Shown here: positions 21,803 to 25,649 of the stretch, one piece after another
Layout: every line of letters starts with the position of its first letter
Numbering within the stretch: the stretch's first letter is position 1
NCBI GenBank assembly: GCA_036001325.1
Contig: DASYUK010000460.1
Span: forward strand, 1-25,649
Length of the DNA: 25,649 bases
Direction: 5' to 3'
From: DASVHS01 sp036001325
GTDB taxonomy: Bacteria; Acidobacteriota; Thermoanaerobaculia; Gp7-AA8
Position numbers and translations under genes: made by a program
Notes under the pieces: generated by a model
What the model was told of the DNA's origin: nothing
What the model saw: only the letters and a program-made list of their open reading frames with translations
Database searches by the model: none

Positions 21803-22789
21803 CTAATCCCTCTCGATCGCCAGATCGCCGGAGTAGAAGCTTCGTCCCCGCTGCTCGCGTCCGAGGAGGAGGATGATCGTGAGGCTGACGATGACGAAGA
21901 TTTCGAATCCGGCCAGCGCCCACGAATATCCGAACCGCTCGCGTAGAGCGTCTTCGATCGTGTTCGTCGGTGCTGCGATGAGAATCCCGAGCTGATAGCC
22001 GAGACCGGGGACGAGTCCGCGCACGCGATCGGGCGAGAGCTCGTTGAGATGCACGGGGATGATTCCCCACGCCCCCTGCACGCCCGCCTGCATGAAAAAC
22101 GCGCCGACCGCGAGAATCAGCAGGGTCGATCCGAATGCCCAGAACGGCATGACGCAGATCGACAAGGTCAGCGCGGTGATCATGCTGTAGCGACGGCCGA
22201 TGTGTTGCGAGAGATGTCCGAAGATGACCGCGCCGACGACGGCGCCGATGTTGTAGGTGATGGCGATCCACGGCACGGTCGTCGCGGCGACGTGATGCTC
22301 ATGCTTGAGAAAATCGGGATAGAGATCCTGCGTCCCATGCGACAGGAACATCATGAACGTCATCAGCAGGACGACATACGCGAAGCCGCGGGCATGACCG
22401 CGAAGCTCTTTGCCGATCTCGCGCATCGTCCCCACGCGATGTTCGCGCCATGCTTCTGACTCTGGAACTTTTGCGCGGATATAGAGCGTGAGGAATTGCG
22501 TGTACGTCTGCGCGAAACCCGAGAGCAGCTCGATCACCGAGAAGTAGATGACATTCGCCATCAGCGGCCCGCGACGGCCGAAGCGATCAGCGAGAATGCC
22601 GAAGATCACCGCGCCGACAGGACGGAACGCCAGCGTGAAGGTGAGCGTCAGGATGATCTGCTTTTTCGGAACGGCGAATTGCGCCGCGAGGATGTCGAGG
22701 AGAAAAACGACGACGAAGAAGTCGAACGCGTCGAGCGTCCAGCCGAGAAATCCGGCCAAAACGGCGTGACGTGAGGTGCCCTTCTGCAT
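21803..22789 (-). CDS. MFS transporter of the sialate:H+ symporter type, internally deleted
   Basis: The 328-residue protein starts like NanT/JEN1-type carriers (LAGFLGWTLDAFDFFVVVF), with the MFS loop motif GILADRFGRRGP at about 64-75. It later has LYIRAKVPESEAW, normally the end of segment 6 plus the central loop, and a C-terminal half with GHLSQHIGRRYS. Family members have about 420-450 residues. Here FAQTYTQFL (segment 3/4 border) is joined directly to TLYIRAKVPE around base 22490, so about 95 residues holding segments 4 to 6 are missing in frame. The frame is open, but the carrier is probably inactive or much altered, so this may be a pseudogene. The neighbouring hydrolase is also wrecked by deletions. 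The start at 22789 has TACAAT nine bases upstream and no Shine-Dalgarno sequence. Confidence 0.85.
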   Translation of the reverse strand: MQKGTSRHAVLAGFLGWTLDAFDFFVVVFLLDILAAQFAVPKKQIILTLTFTLAFRPVGAVIFGILADRFGRRGPLMANVIYFSVIELLSGFAQTYTQFLTLYIRAKVPESEAWREHRVGTMREIGKELRGHARGFAYVVLLMTFMMFLSHGTQDLYPDFLKHEHHVAATTVPWIAITYNIGAVVGAVIFGHLSQHIGRRYSMITALTLSICVMPFWAFGSTLLILAVGAFFMQAGVQGAWGIIPVHLNELSPDRVRGLVPGLGYQLGILIAAPTNTIEDALRERFGYSWALAGFEIFVIVSLTIILLLGREQRGRSFYSGDLAIERD

Positions 22790-22795
22790 CGGTCC

Positions 22796-22820
22796 GCGAT
22801 TGTAGCGGTACTACAATCGC
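22796..22820. promoter_or_regulatory. Divergent promoter palindrome with two symmetric TACAAT boxes
   Basis: GCGATTGTAG (22796-22805) and CTACAATCGC (22811-22820) are perfect 10-base inverted arms around CGGTA, filling most of the 36-base gap between the divergent transporter and DUF4388-FHA genes. Each arm contains TACAAT reading outward, nine bases before the transporter ATG and eight before the FHA-gene ATG. It can be two leaderless promoters back to back, an operator, or both. Confidence 0.55.
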
Positions 22821-22825
22821 TGCCC

Positions 22826-24031
22826 ATGAGCGAGGTCGTTCTTCAGGGAAGTCTTGCCTCATTCAAGCTCCCCGACGTGCTGACGTTTCTCAACGGCTCG
22901 AAAAAGAGCGGCACGCTCATGCTCGCCGGCTACGGGCGCCAGTCATACGTTCTGTTCAGCAACGGCGCTCTCGTCTACGCCGGCTCCGATCAGGAGAAGT
23001 TCCGCCTCGGCTCCGTGCTGCTGCGCAAGAAAAAGATCACGCGCGAGCAGCTTCAGAAGATCGACGGCGTCATGCGCCGGCAAGGCGGCCGCTTCGGACA
23101 GATCGCGGTGCAGAACGGCATCCTCACCGAAGATCAGGTGCACGAATTTCTGAAGGTGCAGGTGTCGGAAGTCGTCTACGACGCATTCGTCTGGACCGAA
23201 GGTTCATTCCGTTTCAGCGAGGATCTGCAGCTCCCCGATTACGCGGTAACGATTTCAGTCGACCTGGCAAATTTGATCATGGAAGGGGCGCGCCGCATCG
23301 AGGAGTGGGAGCAGTGCGTGCAGCTCCTGCCGGACGATGCGGTGGTCTTCCGCGTCGTCTCCACGCCGAAGGACGACAAGATCACGCTCAGCGCCGACGA
23401 GTGGAAGGTTCTCTTTCTCGTCAATGGGCAGCGGACGCTCGCAGAGCTCGTCGCCGAAGCGGAAGATGATGCGCTCAACGTCTATCGGATCATCTACGGT
23501 CTTCAAGCCAATCGACTGATCGAGCCGATTCGTCCGCCGGCATCGGCCGATGACACGAGCCGCATGACCGATGAGAAGCCGCTGCTGCAGGAGGATACGG
23601 TGCGGCAGCCGATCGCATCGTTCAATCCCGACGCGACGATGCGTGAAACCGATGGCGACGACACCGATCTCCTTGTTTCGCGCGAAGCGCGCTTATCGTG
23701 GAGCGACGTCGTCAAACCGGTCGTCGCCCAGCTCACGATCAGCAACGGCGACGCGGCCGGCCGCGTCATTCCGCTCACCGAATCCGAATACAACGTCGGC
23801 CGGCAGCGCGACAACCAGATCCAGATCTCCGACCTCGGCGTCTCCGGCTATCACGCGCGCATCTTCCGGACGGCGGAGGGTTACTCGATCGAGGATCTCA
23901 AGAGCCGCAACGGCACCTGGATCAATGGCGGCCGCGTCTTTCACGCGACGCTTCGCGATGGCGATCAACTCCGGCTCGGCGCGACCGATCTGCGCTACGA
24001 AGTGTTGTACGAGCCGACAAAGGTTAGGTGA
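22826..24031 (+). CDS. DUF4388-FHA domain signalling protein
   Basis: The 401-residue protein begins with a DUF4388 (PatA-like N-terminal) domain: GSLASFKLPDVLTFLNGSKK at 8-27, then GTLMLAGYGRQSYVLFSNGALVYA. A helical section at 60-130 and a second small domain (170-235) follow. The last 100 residues are a forkhead-associated domain with YNVGRQRDNQIQI, LGVSGYHARI and LKSRNGTWING, the conserved Gly-Arg, Ser-x-x-His and Asn-Gly positions that bind phosphothreonine. A linker with NPDATMRETDGDD (267-279) could supply the phosphothreonine itself. No membrane segment is visible, so it is a cytoplasmic adaptor, probably working with a Ser/Thr kinase encoded elsewhere. The ATG at 22826 has no Shine-Dalgarno sequence but TACAAT eight bases upstream. 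Its stop overlaps the convergent serS stop region by eight bases. Confidence 0.9.
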   Translation: MSEVVLQGSLASFKLPDVLTFLNGSKKSGTLMLAGYGRQSYVLFSNGALVYAGSDQEKFRLGSVLLRKKKITREQLQKIDGVMRRQGGRFGQIAVQNGILTEDQVHEFLKVQVSEVVYDAFVWTEGSFRFSEDLQLPDYAVTISVDLANLIMEGARRIEEWEQCVQLLPDDAVVFRVVSTPKDDKITLSADEWKVLFLVNGQRTLAELVAEAEDDALNVYRIIYGLQANRLIEPIRPPASADDTSRMTDEKPLLQEDTVRQPIASFNPDATMRETDGDDTDLLVSREARLSWSDVVKPVVAQLTISNGDAAGRVIPLTESEYNVGRQRDNQIQISDLGVSGYHARIFRTAEGYSIEDLKSRNGTWINGGRVFHATLRDGDQLRLGATDLRYEVLYEPTKVR

Positions 24032-25298
24032 TGGGGATGCGCTCTACGCCGCCCATGTACTTCCTCAGCGCCTCCGGAATGATCACCGATCCATCGGCCT
24101 GTTGAAAATTCTCGAGAATCGCAACGAGCGTGCGGCCGAGGGGGAGTCCTGATCCGTTGAGCGTGTGCACGAAACCGGTTTTCTTGTCCGAAGTGCGATA
24201 GCGGATGTTCGCGCGCCGGGCCTGGTAGTCGAGGAAGTTCGAGCACGAGGCGATCTCGCGATACGTATCCTGACCGGGCAGCCACACTTCGATGTCATAT
24301 GTCTTCGCGGAGCTCGGGCTCATGTCGCCGGTCGACAGCGTGACGACGCGATAGTGAATGTCGAGCGCCTGCAGCACGGCTTCGGCATCGCTCGTCAGCT
24401 TCTCCAGCGCGTCCCACGACCGCTCGGGCATCGTGAACTTCACGAGCTCGACTTTCTCGAACTGATGCTGGCGGATGAGGCCGCGCGTGTCGCGTCCCGC
24501 CGCCCCCGCCTCCGCGCGAAAGCACGGCGTGTACGCCGTGTAGGAGAGCGGAAGACGCCCGGCATCGAGGAACTCCTCGCGATGAAGATTCGTCACGGGC
24601 ACTTCTGCTGTCGGCACGAGGTAGTAAGTCTTCTCTCCCGCGATCTTGAAGAGATCTTCTTCGAACTTCGGCAACTGTCCGGTGCCGCGCAGCGACTCGG
24701 CGTTGACCATGAATGGTGGCAGCACTTCGACGTAGCCTTGCTGCTCGTGCAGGTCGAGCATGAAGTTCATCAGCGCGCGATTGAGCTTCGCCGCCATTCC
24801 GAAGAGCACGGAGAAGCGCGCGCCGGTGATCTTCGCGGCTCGATCGAAGTCGAGGATGCCGAGGGTCTCGCCGATATCCCAGTGCGGTTTGGGGGTGAAG
24901 TTGAATTTCGGCTTTTCGCCCCACGTGCGTTCGACGCGGTTCGCTGAATCGTCGGCACCAACGGGCACCGATTCGTGCGGTACGTTGGGGAAGTAGAGCT
25001 CGAGGTTGTGCAGCTCATCTTCAATCACGCCGAGTCGTTCGTCGAGCTGCTTGATCTCGTCGCCGACGCCCTTCATGGCCTCGATCTGCGAAGAGGCGTC
25101 CTGCTTGTTCTTCTTGAGCTGCGCGATCTCCTGCGACGCGACGTTGCGCTGATTCTTGAGCGATTCGACGCGGACGATCGTGCGCCGGCGCTCCGCGTCG
25201 AGCTCGAGAAATCGATCGACGTCCGCACTGGTGCCGCGATTCTTCAGCGTGACGCGATATTGATCGGCGTTTTCTCGAAGGTACTCGCGCGACAACAT
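24024..25298 (-). CDS. serS: Seryl-tRNA synthetase
   Basis: The 424-residue protein is a complete class II seryl-tRNA synthetase. The N-terminal coiled-coil arm that holds the long variable arm of tRNA-Ser spans about residues 30-105 (ESLKNQRNVASQEIAQLKKN and onward). The catalytic core contains PCFRAEAGAAGRDTRGLIRQ (motif 2) and GSGLPLGRTLVAILENFQ (motif 3). It charges tRNA-Ser with serine in the cytoplasm and is essential. The ATG at 25298 gives the standard start MLSREYLRENADQYR. There is no Shine-Dalgarno sequence, but TATCAT lies eight bases upstream, suggesting a leaderless transcript, in a gap of only 15 bases after the protease gene. Its 3' end overlaps that of the convergent FHA-protein gene by eight bases. 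Confidence 0.98.
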   Translation of the reverse strand: MLSREYLRENADQYRVTLKNRGTSADVDRFLELDAERRRTIVRVESLKNQRNVASQEIAQLKKNKQDASSQIEAMKGVGDEIKQLDERLGVIEDELHNLELYFPNVPHESVPVGADDSANRVERTWGEKPKFNFTPKPHWDIGETLGILDFDRAAKITGARFSVLFGMAAKLNRALMNFMLDLHEQQGYVEVLPPFMVNAESLRGTGQLPKFEEDLFKIAGEKTYYLVPTAEVPVTNLHREEFLDAGRLPLSYTAYTPCFRAEAGAAGRDTRGLIRQHQFEKVELVKFTMPERSWDALEKLTSDAEAVLQALDIHYRVVTLSTGDMSPSSAKTYDIEVWLPGQDTYREIASCSNFLDYQARRANIRYRTSDKKTGFVHTLNGSGLPLGRTLVAILENFQQADGSVIIPEALRKYMGGVERIPIT

Positions 25299-25306
25299 GG
25301 GCGCGA

Positions 25307-25312
25307 ATGATA
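25307..25312 (-). promoter_or_regulatory. Possible -10 box of serS
   Basis: TATCAT on the minus strand ends eight bases before the serS ATG, and no ribosome-binding site lies between. The spacing places transcription start at or next to the start codon. Confidence 0.4.
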
Positions 25313-25313
25313 G

Positions 25314-25649
25314 CTAATGACGCACGGCGCGTCTCTTGCCTTGCTCCTGCGGAGTTGCGGAGAGATCGCCGACGATCACGAGCGCATACGATTGTCGGGG
25401 TCCGCTGGCGATGGTCGTCGCATCGACGGAGACGGTGTAGCTTCCGGTCGCCGGTGCGTCGATCGTGATCATCTCCACGTTGTTGATGCGGTCGCGCTGA
25501 CCGCGATGAATGGCCTCGTTACCGAAGTGCACGTCGCCGGTCGGTGTGGTCATGCGCAAATCGAGATCATTCACCAGCTCGGGAGTGGAATCGCTCGCGG
25601 TGCGAATGACGCCGGGCGGATCGGTCCAGACCAGCACGGCCTTGAGCGG
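25314..25649 (-). CDS. C-terminal end of a probable subtilisin-like (S8) serine protease (partial)
   Basis: The frame is open to the right edge of the window and gives 111 residues starting PLKAVLVWTDPPG. LVWTDPPG, then LVNDLDLRMTTPTGDVHFGN, then NNVEMITIDAPATGSYTVSV, then ALVIVGD, is the beta-sandwich domain that follows the catalytic domain in many secreted S8 proteases and resembles the P-domain/CUB-like fold. The catalytic residues lie outside the window, so activity cannot be judged. The short basic tail EQGKRRAVRH ends at TAG (25314-25316), 15 bases before serS on the same strand. The protein is probably secreted, by analogy with the family. Confidence 0.75.
   Translation of the reverse strand, partial: PLKAVLVWTDPPGVIRTASDSTPELVNDLDLRMTTPTGDVHFGNEAIHRGQRDRINNVEMITIDAPATGSYTVSVDATTIASGPRQSYALVIVGDLSATPQEQGKRRAVRH

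Overview
The window is GC-rich, densely packed bacterial chromosomal DNA. The gene set points to an environmental, probably Acidobacteriota-like lineage: a 180-kDa-type NAD-glutamate dehydrogenase, a DUF4388-FHA protein, an ECF sigma factor followed by a zinc-finger/TPR protein, an ECF sigma factor followed by a YfbK-type protein, DUF1684, and many clover-leaf palindromic repeats. That placement is inference; no rRNA or tRNA is present to anchor it.

Layout. Positions 1-50 hold the tail of a plus-strand gene, separated from the rest by a palindromic element. A minus-strand block (14234 down to 134) reads, in transcription order: ABC ATPase, ABC-2 permease, long-chain acyl-CoA synthetase, enoyl-CoA hydratase/3-hydroxyacyl-CoA dehydrogenase, a secreted HExxH protein, a GT-C membrane glycosyltransferase and the large NAD-glutamate dehydrogenase. 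Most junctions overlap by 1-4 bases or are a few bases apart, so this looks like an operon with internal promoters, centred on fatty-acid activation and beta-oxidation with export and envelope functions. Upstream of it (14293-16522, minus) lie a tiny secreted protein behind a CRP-like palindrome, a zinc-finger/TPR protein and its ECF sigma factor.

From 16688 the strands alternate: an M20 dipeptidase (+), DUF1684 (-), a second ECF sigma factor with a membrane-anchored YfbK-like partner that lacks its vWA domain (+), and a small Cys4 protein (-). Next come a wrecked dienelactone hydrolase pseudogene, an MFS transporter (-) with a large internal deletion, a DUF4388-FHA signalling protein (+), seryl-tRNA synthetase (-) and the 3' end of a probable subtilisin-like protease gene (-).

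The most notable non-coding structure is a set of REP-like palindromes. Two of them sit between convergent genes and carry both TAG stop codons in their arms. One lies in frame inside the glycosyltransferase gene, one encodes the N-terminus of the beta-oxidation protein, and one closes the pseudogene. Several genes that head transcription units have a TANNNT box only 7-11 bases before the start codon and no Shine-Dalgarno sequence, which suggests leaderless mRNAs. I found no CRISPR array, IS element, tRNA, rRNA or phage gene. The best candidates for something under-described are the vWA-less YfbK protein with its sigma factor, the stop-codon-donating palindromes, and the secreted HExxH protein.
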